DNA of 64,000 bases from Cytidiella melzeri (Eukaryota; Basidiomycota; Agaricomycetes; Polyporales; Irpicaceae). Position 1 is the stretch's first letter; every line of letters starts with the position of its first letter. Where the stretch lies: contig JABYQR010000053.1 in NCBI GenBank assembly GCA_022592445.1, positions 1-64,000 of the forward strand, read 5' to 3'. Shown here one piece after another: positions 8,806 to 18,555 of this stretch. The notes below the pieces were generated by a model, which was not told the origin of the DNA, did not search any database, and saw nothing but the letters and a program-made list of their open reading frames with translations. A program made the translations under genes and the position numbers.

Positions 8806-10388
8806 ATGATGGCTACCTCGCTTAGTGTCGCTGCTCTGGCAGCTTTATGGTACTATGCCTCTGCACAAACGCCACACAGTGCCAGCTTCCCAAGCGTTCT
8901 GCCCCCACAAACAGTGGCAAGTTCTACCCTTTCTCGTGTAAAATCCGAGCGTGATCATTCATGATTTCGTGGTCAGGTCGTCGACCCCCTTCATTTCTCT
9001 GTCATGGGTCAAAACGGACCGTTTCGATCTTCGTCCTTCACAGAGTTCTTCAACCCGACAAACACCACCCCGCCGTTTTTCCAAGCATTCGATCCCGGGT
9101 TTCTCGACATTCTCGGACCCAACCCATCCATCAGGGTTGTAGCCGCAAACGCTGGATTCGCCTTTGCTCACGAGGCCCCTATATGGTTGAAGCCCACCAA
9201 CGAGGTGTTTTTCGCCAGTAACGATGGTGGTCCGTTGGGTTTCAGCGACATCGATCACAACAACCATGTATCCAAAATCAGCTTGAACGACGTACAGGCT
9301 GCTATCAAATCCTCAGGCAGTTCTACCTCTGCTCTCAATGTCACCGTCACTCCGGTACGCACTTCGTATCGTATGCTCTCAGATAATGTGTTGAACTGGC
9401 ACATCAGCTGGTCCTACCCGAGACTATCCAGATGACAAACGGAGGCACCGGTCCATTCCGAGGATCTTTGTTGCTGATCAATTCAGGGAGGGGAGCGTTA
9501 CCTCCGTCAATTGCACTCGTCAACCCAGAAGAGCCTCACAACGCGACTGTGCTGCTGGACAATTTCTTTGGTCGACAGTTCAATTCTCTGAACGATATCA
9601 AGATCCACCCTCAAAGCAAGAAGCTGTTCTTCACAGACGTCACGTCAGTGATTTACTAAACGATGAATATTCATGAATATTGACGATGTGGATGAACAGC
9701 TATGGGTTTCTGAACCATTTTCGCCCAGCGCCTCTCATGCCAAGCCAGGTGTACCGGTTTGACCCAGACACTGGAGTCGTGCGCGTCGTCGCAGACGGGT
9801 TTGACAAGCCCAACGGCATTGCGTTTACCAAAGATGGGAAGACTGCCTACATGTGAGTACTAAAACACCTATTACTATGATGGTTGGACCAACACAGTCA
9901 CCTAACTGCGTGTGCATAGTGCGGATACGGGCGCATCAGGTGGTTTTCTAGGGAACAACCAAACAGAGCCTGCGACTATGTAAGCTATGTCTTTCAGCGT
10001 CGTAGTCCACACCTGATACAAAGATGGAATGCTAGCTACGCCTTCGACGTCGACTCCAAGACACAAGCGTTCCTTAACCGAAGGGTGTTTGCGTATGTAG
10101 ACACCGGCGTAGCTGATGGCGTGCAGCTTGATAGCAAAGGAAATGTGTACGCCAGTTGCGGTGACGGTGCTCACGTTCGTCTCGTATTTCTCGTTGGTTG
10201 ACGGGGCGGCTAACAATTATTATTGAATATAGGTATGGAGCCCTGAAGGCGTGTTGCTCGGGAAATTCTTCATCGGCAACACGTCGTCCAACTTGATCTT
10301 TGCTGACAAAGGCCAACTCGTTATACTGGGAGAGACAGAGATTGTGCTTGCGCAGATAGCGGCGGAAGGCTTCAATCTCGCGTTCTAG
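8806..10388 (+). CDS. Secreted SMP-30/gluconolactonase-like protein, copy 1
   Basis: Seven exons (8806-8916, 8977-9354, 9408-9643, 9700-9852, 9920-9979, 10036-10174, 10233-10388) give 410 aa. The N-terminus MMATSLSVAALAALWYYASAQ is a signal peptide. The body fits the SMP-30/gluconolactonase/LRE beta-propeller family (fungal lactonohydrolases): HEAPIW (metal Glu), SLNDIKIHP, PNGIAFTKDGKTAY, ADGVQLDSKGNVYASCGDG and HVWSPEGVLLG. The family hydrolyses sugar lactones or related esters using a divalent metal. The substrate here is unknown, and secretion suggests an extracellular one. Intron 1 has an unusual donor: copy 2 uses GTACAT, but here the equivalent site reads GTGGCAAGT, best spliced as a GC-AG intron (GCAAGT). 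An Asn-rich surface offers several N-glycosylation sequons. The gene is intact. Confidence 0.88.
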
Positions 10389-10474
10389 GTGAAAATGCAC
10401 AGTCGAGTTTTTGTGAACATGTAACAACGACGTCGGCGTCGAACAACATGAAAAGTATGAAGGATTCGAAGAAA

Positions 10475-10860
10475 TTACAGACTGACTTTCATATTTGAGT
10501 CTGAGGGGGATGCATGCACGGCCATGTTCCGCATCCCTGAATTGACTTCTCTAGCATGGTTCTTAGTTGCGTCCATTCTAGTGAGCAAGCCGGTCGAAAA
10601 CGAGGACAAGACCGTGGACGGCATTGTAGCAAAGCTCGAGCTATTCATTGGTTCCACGGAGGGCGAACACCCAAAGTCATCTGCTGCAATCCGGTTGGTT
10701 GTACGTCCCGCGGGTGATGGTCGCATTGCGATGCGCTTCCTTGCGTCTGAGAGGAGGAAGCTCGGGCAGCCGACGGTGACTTGGGACATGAGCTCGTGGC
10801 TCTGTGGGACTTGACGGTGCATGGGAGCTGGGCCAGGACGGGGCAGGTGGGCTGTATGCG
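10475..10860 (-). pseudogene. Truncated duplicate of the 3' end of the convergent gene
   Basis: On the minus strand the C-terminal part (GCSPSVEPMNSSSFATMPST and NMAVHASPSDSNMKVSL) is clearly homologous to the C-terminus of the 396-aa protein at 12682-13872. Internal deletions and the absence of the N-terminal two thirds mark it as a fragment brought along by the tandem duplication. An ORF of 115 aa survives by chance. Confidence 0.8.
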
Positions 10861-10944
10861 CGCAGGATACATCCGTGCGCTACAGCACCGAGCTTCGACA
10901 AAATCTTTGGGGCGAAATACCCACTGGACATGTGAATAGACTGG

Positions 10945-13195
10945 GGGGGTGTATGCCAAAATCGTTGAAAGACGAGCATCACTCACACCGCTGCTTCTGC
11001 TATCCCCAGGTATCCGCGCATACGATGGCTACCTCGCTCACCGTTGCTGCCCTGGCAACTTTGTGGTACTATGCGTCTGCACAATTTCTACGCGGTACTA
11101 GCCTCCCCGCAGTTCTTCCCCCACAGACAGAGGTACATTTCTCGTGTAAAACCCGAGCGTAATCATTCATGATTTCGTGGTCAGGTTGTCGACCCCCTTC
11201 ATTTCTCTGTCGTGGGTCAGAACGGACCGTTTCGATCTTCGTCCTTCACAGAGTTCTTTAATCCGACAAACACCACCCCGCCGTTTTTCCAAGCGTTCGA
11301 CCCCGGGTTTTTCGACATTCTCGGACCCAACCCATCCATCAGGGTTGTAGCTGCAAACGCTGGATTCGCTTTTGCCCACGAGGCTCCTATATGGTTGAAG
11401 ACCACCAACGAGGTGTTTTTCGCCAGTAACGACGGTGGTCCAGCACTGGGTTTCAGCGACATCGATCACAATAACCATGTGTCCAAAATCAGCTTGAACG
11501 ACGTAGAGGCTGCTGTTGAATCCTCAGGTAGTTCTACCTCTGCTCTCAATGTCACCGTCACTCCGGTGCGCACTTCGTATCGTATGCTCTCAGATAATGT
11601 GTTGAACTGGCACATCAGTTGGTCCTACCCGAGACTATCCAGATGACAAACGGAGGCACCGGTCCATTCCGAGGATCTTTGCTGCTAATCAATTCAGGGA
11701 GGGGAGCGTTACCTCCGTCAATTGCACTCGTCAACCCAGAAGAGCCTCACAACGCGACTGTGCTGCTGGACAATTTCTTTGGACGACAGTTCAATTCTCT
11801 GAACGATATCAAGATTCACCCTCAAAGCAAGAAGCTGTTCTTCACAGATGTCACGTCAGTGATTTACTAGACGATGACTATTCATGAATATTGACGATGT
11901 TGATGAACAGCTATGGGTTTCTGAACCAGTTCCGGCCAGCTCCTCTCATGCCAAGCCAGGTGTACCGGTTTGACCCAGACACTGGCGTGGTACGCGTCGT
12001 CGCAGACGGGTTTGACAAGCCCAACGGCATTGCGTTTACCAAAGATGGGAAGACTGCCTACATGTGAGTACTAAGACACCTATTACTATGATAGTTGGAC
12101 CAACACAGTCACCCAACTGCGTGTGCATAGTGCGGATACGGGCGCATCAGGGGGTTTTCTAGGGAATAACCAAACAGAGCCTGCGACTATGTAAGCTATG
12201 TCTTTCAGCGTCATAGCCCACACCTGATACAAAGATGGAATGTCAGCTACGCCTTCGACGTCGACCCTAAGACACAAGCGTTTCTCAACCGCAGGGTGTT
12301 TGCGTATGTAGATACCGGTGTAGCTGATGGCGTGCAGCTTGATACCAAAGGAAATGTGTACGCCAGTTGCGGCGACGGTGCTCACGTTCGTCGTAATTCG
12401 CGTTGGTCAACGGGGCGGCTGACAACCAGTATGAACATAGGTGTGGAGCCCTGAAGGCGTGTTGCTCGGGAAGTTCTTCATCGGCAACACGTCGTCCAAC
12501 TTGATCTTTGCTGACAAAGGCCAACTGGTCATATTGGGAGAAACAGAGATTGTGCTCGCGCAGATAGCGGCGGAAGGCTTCAATCTAGCGTTCTAGTCAA
12601 GTGAAATGCATAAACACGGTATTTTCAAATTTGTATGACGTCGGCGTTCTACAACACGAAAAAGTATGCAAAAAAAGGATATTACAGACTGATATCCATA
12701 TCCGAGTCTGAGGGGGATGCATGAACGGCCATGTTCTGCATCCCTGAAGTGACTTCTCTGGCATCGTTCTCAGTCGCGTCCTTTCTAGTGAGCCAGACCC
12801 CGACTCTCTCCAAGCGGGGAGTCGACGAAAGTGAGCCGGACGAGGACGAGGACGTGGCCGTGGACGGCATCGTGGCGAAGCTCAAGCTATCAACCGGTTC
12901 CACGGATGGCGAACACCCAACACGCTCTTTGGGAGTAGAGGTCATGACAGGCATTGTACTCTGAACTCTGGTGGTTGTACGTCCGCGAGCGGTAGTCACG
13001 TTGCGATGCGCTCCCTTGAGCCTGAGAGGGGGGAGCCTCTCGCTTCTGGATCGGAGCACACGGCCACCTCGGGCTGCCGGCGATGCCTTTGGTTGTGAGC
13101 TCGCTGTGGCTCGGTGAGATTGAGAACGCAGGATTTGACGGCGTATGGGAGTCGGGGACGCGTCTGGTGAGCTGTCCTCGTGTATGCGGCGTCTC
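10945..13195. repeat. Tandem segmental duplication, right unit
   Basis: It is homologous to 8726-10860 over the gene promoter, all seven exons and introns of the SMP-30 gene and the end of the convergent gene. The introns are also conserved in sequence, so the duplication is genomic and fairly recent. Confidence 0.85.
11025..12596 (+). CDS. Secreted SMP-30/gluconolactonase-like protein, copy 2
   Basis: Seven exons (11025-11132, 11185-11565, 11619-11854, 11911-12063, 12131-12190, 12247-12385, 12441-12596) give 410 aa, the same length as copy 1. The signal peptide is MATSLTVAALATLWYYASAQ. The propeller motifs are as in copy 1 (HEAPIW, PNGIAFTKDGKTAY, IADTGASGGFLG, DGVQLDTKGNVYAS, HVWSPEGVLLG), including the expected Glu, Asn, Asn and Asp metal ligands. 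All introns here use normal GT donors. Most differences from copy 1 lie in the mature N-terminus (FLRGTSLPAV versus TPHSASFPSV). The two genes are head-to-tail, so they may share regulation or be subfunctionalised. Confidence 0.9.
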
Positions 13196-13872
13196 TTCTG
13201 CGGCCTGTTAGCCACCTTTACGACGTCTTCGATTTCCTCCTGCAAGGAAGCCAGAGGAGGGCCCGCGGAGTGGTCTGGGACGGCATCCGCGTGTCTTTTC
13301 CGAGTCGCCAGAGGGGAAAGAGGGCTCAGAGGGAGAATAGACGGAACAAGAGACTCGGAGTTGAAGTCTAGGTTAGACACCGACAGCGAGAGAGAGCGGT
13401 TGGCCTTTGGTGCTTGTGGAACGACATGGCGAATCCCGACGATGAGCTCGATTGAGCTGCGAATGAAGCTGTCGGTCCGCGAAGCAGTCGTGTCGATTCG
13501 CATCGCGGATGGGAGCTTGGCGTTGAGGTTGTCAGCCACCTCGACCAGTTGATGACGGTTCATGAGCAAGAGGTCGGCGTGGCAGCAAAAGGGTACAACG
13601 TTCAGAGCAGTGATCACGACGGCATCCTCTTCCATATCTTCGTTTTGCAAGGCCACACAGTTGTGACTGTTCTGAGAGATACAAGGACTGTCCGGTGCAG
13701 GTGGTGTATTCTCGTGGTCCTCCTCGATATCACGCAGCCGCTTCCCTATAGCAACAGATGGTCTGAGAACGTCTAGTATGAAGCGACGCATCGGGGTGAA
13801 CGGTTTGTGAACCTTTGAAAGTTTGATGTTCGGCATGGTATTTCGTCCAGCGAGATGGTAAGAGGATAGCAA
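12682..13872 (-). CDS. Hypothetical 396-aa basic, Ser/Arg-rich protein (nuclear type)
   Basis: A single uninterrupted ORF. I do not recognise a domain. Residues about 90-170 (VVPFCCHADLLLMNRHQLVEVADNLNAKLPSAMRIDTT and so on) look folded and helical. The remainder is low-complexity, with basic clusters RPQKRRRIHED and RGGRVLRSRSERLPPLRLKG that resemble nuclear localisation signals or AT-hook-like patches. An alternative start is the second Met (MPNIKLSKVHKPFTP), which lies in a better conserved-looking context. The gene converges on SMP-30 copy 2, with only 85 bp between the two stops. Its 3' third is duplicated at 10475-10860. Confidence 0.7.
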   Translation of the reverse strand: MLSSYHLAGRNTMPNIKLSKVHKPFTPMRRFILDVLRPSVAIGKRLRDIEEDHENTPPAPDSPCISQNSHNCVALQNEDMEEDAVVITALNVVPFCCHADLLLMNRHQLVEVADNLNAKLPSAMRIDTTASRTDSFIRSSIELIVGIRHVVPQAPKANRSLSLSVSNLDFNSESLVPSILPLSPLSPLATRKRHADAVPDHSAGPPLASLQEEIEDVVKVANRPQKRRRIHEDSSPDASPTPIRRQILRSQSHRATASSQPKASPAARGGRVLRSRSERLPPLRLKGAHRNVTTARGRTTTRVQSTMPVMTSTPKERVGCSPSVEPVDSLSFATMPSTATSSSSSGSLSSTPRLERVGVWLTRKDATENDAREVTSGMQNMAVHASPSDSDMDISL

Positions 13873-14373
13873 GAATGTCTGCGGCTTTTCATCGTGGTTG
13901 GTGGCTTTCTTAAGCAGTCGCGGCTGTCAGTTACTGGCAATGCCGACGCTGAGGCTGACTCAGGCTGAGTTGGCCCTCTCAGAAAATTGACCACCTAACA
14001 CATAGGTCAGCCAGAATTGTTATAGTTATGTGGCCACAAGAAACGACTTTTACCGCCTCGCGAGCTCGTCTGCATTATTTGTGTGTACTGCGTATACCAG
14101 CTGGTGGCCACAGAGCTCTTCTAAGTTACCGCCGGCCGCAAACATGCAAGATTACGTAATTCCACTATTTCCCTTTCCCGCTGATGGTGGCATACATACT
14201 GTAATACAGTGCTTTGCAGGTTGCAACCAGCACCTCGGCGGCGAACAACGGTTCACATTGTGGTCACCTTTGGCCAAACGACATCGTCATTCACCACATA
14301 ACTTACTCAGAGACACGTTAAGCAATTTCAACTGATCGCTATCGATAGCGGCGACTCTGAGTCAAAGCAAGCC
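13873..14373. other. Intergenic region, divergent promoters
   Basis: This spacer lies between the minus-strand 396-aa gene and the plus-strand aldo-keto reductase. It holds short ORFs only and presumably both promoters. Confidence 0.4.
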
Positions 14374-15891
14374 ATGTCCGCAGAGCCTGTGCCCCAGTTC
14401 ACCCTCAACAACGGGGTCAAAATACCAGGCATTGGCATGGGGTATGTCCAGGATATTCAGCATTTGTCGCTTGAGTCGATTCCTCATCGAACCACCTCCC
14501 ACGATTCAGCTGCTGGCTAGGCGCAGACGGTGGCCTTGACCAAGTCGAGGAGATGTGTCGAAATGCGATCAAGGTAAGCCCAAATGCTTGCGGTGTGTGC
14601 TCACAGGCACTGAGCGAAACTCTTTCGCATAACTTTTGAAAGTACGGCTACCGCCACCTTGACACGGTGTGTGCAGTGTATAACTCGCATCTAATTGTGA
14701 CTGAATGCTGACTTGCTGCGATTATGAAAGGCGTGTGGATATAGTAAGCGTCGTCTAGCCGTGAGACAGCTCCAGGTCTGCTGAATGATATCAGTAAATG
14801 AGCAGCTAGTGGGCAAGGCTATCCGCGAGTCTGGGGTTACTCGAAGCGAAATCTTCCTTACCACTAAACTTGGGTGCGCATGTGCATTGTGATAGCAGAC
14901 ATCTTTCTTTACTATTTCAATGAACAGGAACGCTCACCACGGCAGAGTCCGTGAAGCATTCGAAGAATCGCTCGCTCTACTCGACTGCGAGTATATCGAT
15001 TTGTATCTCATGCACTGGCCACAGGCAGTCGTCCCCGCTTCTGATAGTCGATCCAACAGTGAGAGTGTTAGCCCGTAACATCAACCGCTTCTCTAATGTG
15101 ATCGCTGCTGGAGGTCGAGCCCTCTCCTTCGAAGAGAGCCCGTCTTTTGTGGAGACGTGGAAAGAGATGGAAAAGCTTCTTGACACGGGTAAGTACAATC
15201 GGTTCAACACATGCGAAACGGAAATAGATCTGCTAATTTCATGCGTTAGGTAAAGTGAAAGCCATTGGCGTGTCAAACTTTTCCATCAAGAACCTCGAGA
15301 TTCTACTTGGTCACTGCAAAGTCGTACCTGCATCGAACCAAGTAGAGATGCACCCTCTCTATCCCCAATTCGAGCTACAAAAGTATTGCGAAGGGAAGGG
15401 AATTTTGATCACCGCGTACTCCCCCCTTGGTATAAGCTACGATTTATTCTACTGCTCTTCGCGCAATGCTCACCATGCGTTACTCAGGCCAAGGAAACCC
15501 CGCATTTTTTGAGGATCCTGACTTTGCAAAGATAGCAGACAGTCACCAGACGACTCCCGCACAAGTTGCTATCAGCTGGCTTGTTCAGCGCGGCGTGATT
15601 GCGATTCCAAAGAGCGCCAATGTTGAACGCATGAGGGCGAACATCACTGTAAGTCACTTCTCTCCATTATCAGGCAGCGCTATGCACCGCAGGAATCTCA
15701 CTACATGAATTCAACCGTGCTAGCTTGTACGACTCACGTCTGACGAGATGGACACAATCGACGCTCTCCACAAGAAACCGGGAATGCACAAGTCGCTCAT
15801 GAAGTATCATACGTCCGACGGCATGGCACTTGGCTGGACTTATGAGCAGCTTGGATGGCCGCTGAGAGTGGGAGGTCTAGTGAAAGACTGA
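14374..15891 (+). CDS. Aldo-keto reductase
   Basis: Ten exons (14374-14441, 14510-14573, 14643-14666, 14731-14743, 14795-14873, 14928-15058, 15114-15188, 15250-15429, 15488-15648, 15724-15891) give 320 aa, the normal AKR length. The N-terminal hairpin [13 protein letters not shown] is followed by YRHLDTACGYINE (catalytic Asp and Tyr), TTKLGN (catalytic Lys) and [10 protein letters not shown] (catalytic His), so the tetrad is complete. [24 protein letters not shown] and the cofactor-binding [13 protein letters not shown] follow. The enzyme reduces aldehydes or ketones with NADPH in the cytosol; the substrate is unknown. Exon 4 is only 13 nt long and encodes the catalytic-Tyr loop with its neighbours. 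The exon around the [12 protein letters not shown] loop is the least certain join. Confidence 0.9.
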
Positions 15892-16062
15892 CCGTATACT
15901 ATGAATCGCACATCCATCTCGTTCATGGGCTTCATAGTTCGCTGTTAATTACAGTCATTGGAGACGCGGGGCCTCTCGGGCCGCCCAGTATGACATCGTG
16001 CGGTAGCTGATTATAAGATCAAGATTCAAAAGCCTTGAGCCTCTCTCTCCCAACAGCCAACC

Positions 16063-16823
16063 ATGTCTTTCGACCCAGTTTCTGGAGTCGCTGAAGCCCT
16101 GCGACGTGAGCAGTTGATACCGGATGTACTCCCAGAGTCGTTTGTACCGTCTATGCTCTTCTCCGTCGTATACCCTGGAAGCGAGGAAGTGATGCTCGGA
16201 AACGAGCTGTTGGTCAGCGACACGGAGGAAGAGCCACAGATTAGCTTTGCTCCAATGAGCATGCCAGCTGAACAGGCGGACAGCGACGGAGACGAGGTAG
16301 CTTATACACTTGCGATGTTCGATCCAGATGTGCCTACGAGGGCAGATCCTCAATTCAAGACGTTCAGGCACTGGGTGGTCAGTAGCCTGAAAGCTCGTTC
16401 TTTGCGGAGTGCTTACCTGACGACGTAATGGGTGCTAGATTACTGGTTTAAAGTCACCGGCAGCGACCACCTCGATAACCACGGCGAGCACAGCAGCGCT
16501 GAAGACGCAGCCGGCGATCACCCCTTATAGACCGCCAGGTCCCCGCCCGGCCTCAGGCGTTCACCGCTACAGTACGTGTTTTTTGCTGCTGATTCCGCAA
16601 AACGCTACGGACGAGTCATGCTTTTCGTTTTCCAGCATTCCTCTTATTCCAAGAACCGTTGTCAAAACCGCTTTCAATCCCGGAGGATGCTCCTGAGCAT
16701 CATAGTGACACCTTGGAGAGTCGAAGGCACTGGGATGCTCTAGCGTTTGGCGAGAAATATGGGCTGAAGCTTGTAGGGGCGAATTTTATGCTCATCGCTG
16801 CGTCGGCGGCCACGATAGACTAG
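16063..16823 (+). CDS. PEBP-family protein (phosphatidylethanolamine-binding / TFS1-like)
   Basis: Three exons (16063-16377, 16439-16571, 16636-16823) give 211 aa. Family hallmarks are MFDPDVPTR (the DPDxPxR ligand-pocket motif, about residue 87), FRHWV (about 102), and YRPPGPRPASGVHRY (the GxHRY strand), followed by FLLFQEPL. Fungal members include the carboxypeptidase Y inhibitor Tfs1. They bind phospholipid headgroups and inhibit proteases or modulate Ras signalling. After the conserved HWV the expected substrate loop is replaced by a Thr/Ala-rich stretch (ITGLKSPAATTSITTAS). There is no signal peptide, so it is probably cytosolic. Confidence 0.87.
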
Positions 16824-16935
16824 GTTGATTATGTTAGCTGAGGAAGGCATAACAAGTACGGGGGCGGTGGGCGGTACCATGATGATAAGAATGTGAATTT
16901 GTGATTCCACCTCTACGGGTCGTGACTTTTGCTGT

Positions 16936-17357
16936 CACTGGGTAACCACGGCCCAATTTCCGGTGGAAAAACATGAGAAATACGTGAGAAAAAATGGCGA
17001 TTTTACGGTACCTTTTTGTAGCAGAAATAGCGCCGAAAAACACTGAATATTTCATCTTGTTTTTCTTGTGAGCGAATGGATGAAAAAGTGGCTTTTTTCT
17101 CAATGTGTTTTTCCGGCCTTTTGGTTTCTGTTGAAAATACCATTGAGAAACGCTCCGTTTAGGCATCACCAAAAGGCCGGAAAAACGCATTGAGAAAAAA
17201 GCCACTTTTTCATCCATTCGCTCACAAGAAAAACAAGATGAAATATTCAGTGTTTTTCGGCGCTATTTCTGCTACAAAAAGGTACCGTAAAATCGCCATT
17301 TTTTCTCACGTATTTCTCATGTTTTTCCACCGGAAATTGGGCCGTGGTTACCCAGTG
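16936..17357. repeat. Near-perfect 190-bp inverted repeat with 42-bp loop (foldback element)
   Basis: The left arm 16936-17125 (starting CACTGGGTAACCACGGCCC) and the right arm 17168-17357 are reverse complements with a single mismatch that I could find (GTG versus GCG, in the CTCAATGtG block). The spacer 17126-17167 is unique. The tetranucleotide CTGT lies immediately outside each end (16932-16935 and 17358-17361), a possible target duplication. It has no coding capacity beyond chance ORFs reading across the arms. It may be a foldback MITE-type transposon. If transcribed, it would give a long hairpin RNA. Confidence 0.9.
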
Positions 17358-17361
17358 CTGT

Positions 17362-18555
17362 GAGATTTCTGCCCTGCGGCCTGGATCTAGCCGCTCGACG
17401 TGAGTGGTCTTTTTCAAACGCCAATGCATCCACTCTGCAAGAAATACTGTGCATCAGCATGTGCGAGGTACTGAGGGACATATAAAGCGGTAGAGGTGCA
17501 GGTGTAACTCGGTATGCATGCAGCGTGTGAACGGTGACTGTGCGATCGCCACTACGAAACACTTGCGCCACAAAGAGGGTCCCTTCCTTTCTCAGAGGAC
17601 AAAGCGCTCATCAACGCATTTTGCTGGCCACCACCATCGCAGACGGGATTGTGAGTAACGTATAGCGTTCCTTTGTCCTTATAAAACTGAAATTCACCTG
17701 GTATACAGCTTGTAATGGACATCTTACGACGTACTTATGGAGAGACAAACACATCACCGTGCCACTGAGCCACCAATCACCAACGACATCTTTGCAGCAA
17801 TTAGGACTACAGGTGTGTACCATACCTTGGTCATGGTCTCAGTCAGTATCCAACTGAAAGACCTGGAGCTCGAGAGGGGGCTCACCAAAAGTCTCTGCGA
17901 CAATCCGTGACACTGATGGTGATGAAGGCAGTGCAGTGCAGACATATGGAACGCAACAAAACGTGTAGAACACGAGTTTGCCATGAGGATGGGTAGCAAC
18001 GCGGTCACATGACAGACGCGTCGAAGGTCGTCAACACGAGGACGCCCACTTGTCCAAACACCTCGTGTTTGACCCCATGTTGGACTTGGGTCGAGCGCTG
18101 GTCCAAAGTTGCCCTTCACTCCGCTCAACGACGACGGGTTCCTGCTGCTCTCTTTCTCGAGGCTCTTTTCTTCAGGTCGCTGTCAGGAGTGTGGAGGAGG
18201 TGTCGGCTTGCATTGCCATTGGCGCAAGGTATGCAGATATTACCCTAAAGTCATTACCGCAATCTAAATGGGATCCAACAGAGCATCCGCACAGAAGATT
18301 ATATTCGCACTATAAGCCTTTCAAGTAACGTCTCGCTCAAGATATCATCGACTTCAAGAATTATCTTCATCCTACGACGCGCATCAACACGCATAGATCG
18401 CTCACGACTGTTCCTCGACGTATTCACGAGTTCATCGACAACATCTTCCTTTGTAACGCATCTGTCTTGCTCTCAACTTTTACTTTCACGATCTGTTTTA
18501 CTACGACAATTAACGCTTTCAAGAACATCACCACGCCTCAAGACCTAGCATCAAG
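17362..18555. other. Intergenic region upstream of the giant disordered protein
   Basis: It contains short ORFs in several frames but none with a recognisable domain or consistent splice pattern. Part of 18300-18555 is pyrimidine-rich and likely 5' UTR or promoter of the next gene. Confidence 0.4.

Larger units (their letters stand above)
8726..10860. repeat. Tandem segmental duplication, left unit
   Basis: The unit begins near the block TGCCAAAATCCTTAAAAGACG upstream of the first SMP-30 gene and runs through that gene into a fragment of the convergent gene. It ends near a GACGGTGCATGGGAGCTGGG-like block that matches 13139-13160. The right unit is about 10945-13195. Spacing between corresponding points is about 2.2 kb. 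Confidence 0.85.

Noticed and set aside
16834..17429. ORFs of 127 and 60 codons reading across the foldback arms
   Set aside because: They mirror each other because of the inverted repeat and have no domain or codon bias.
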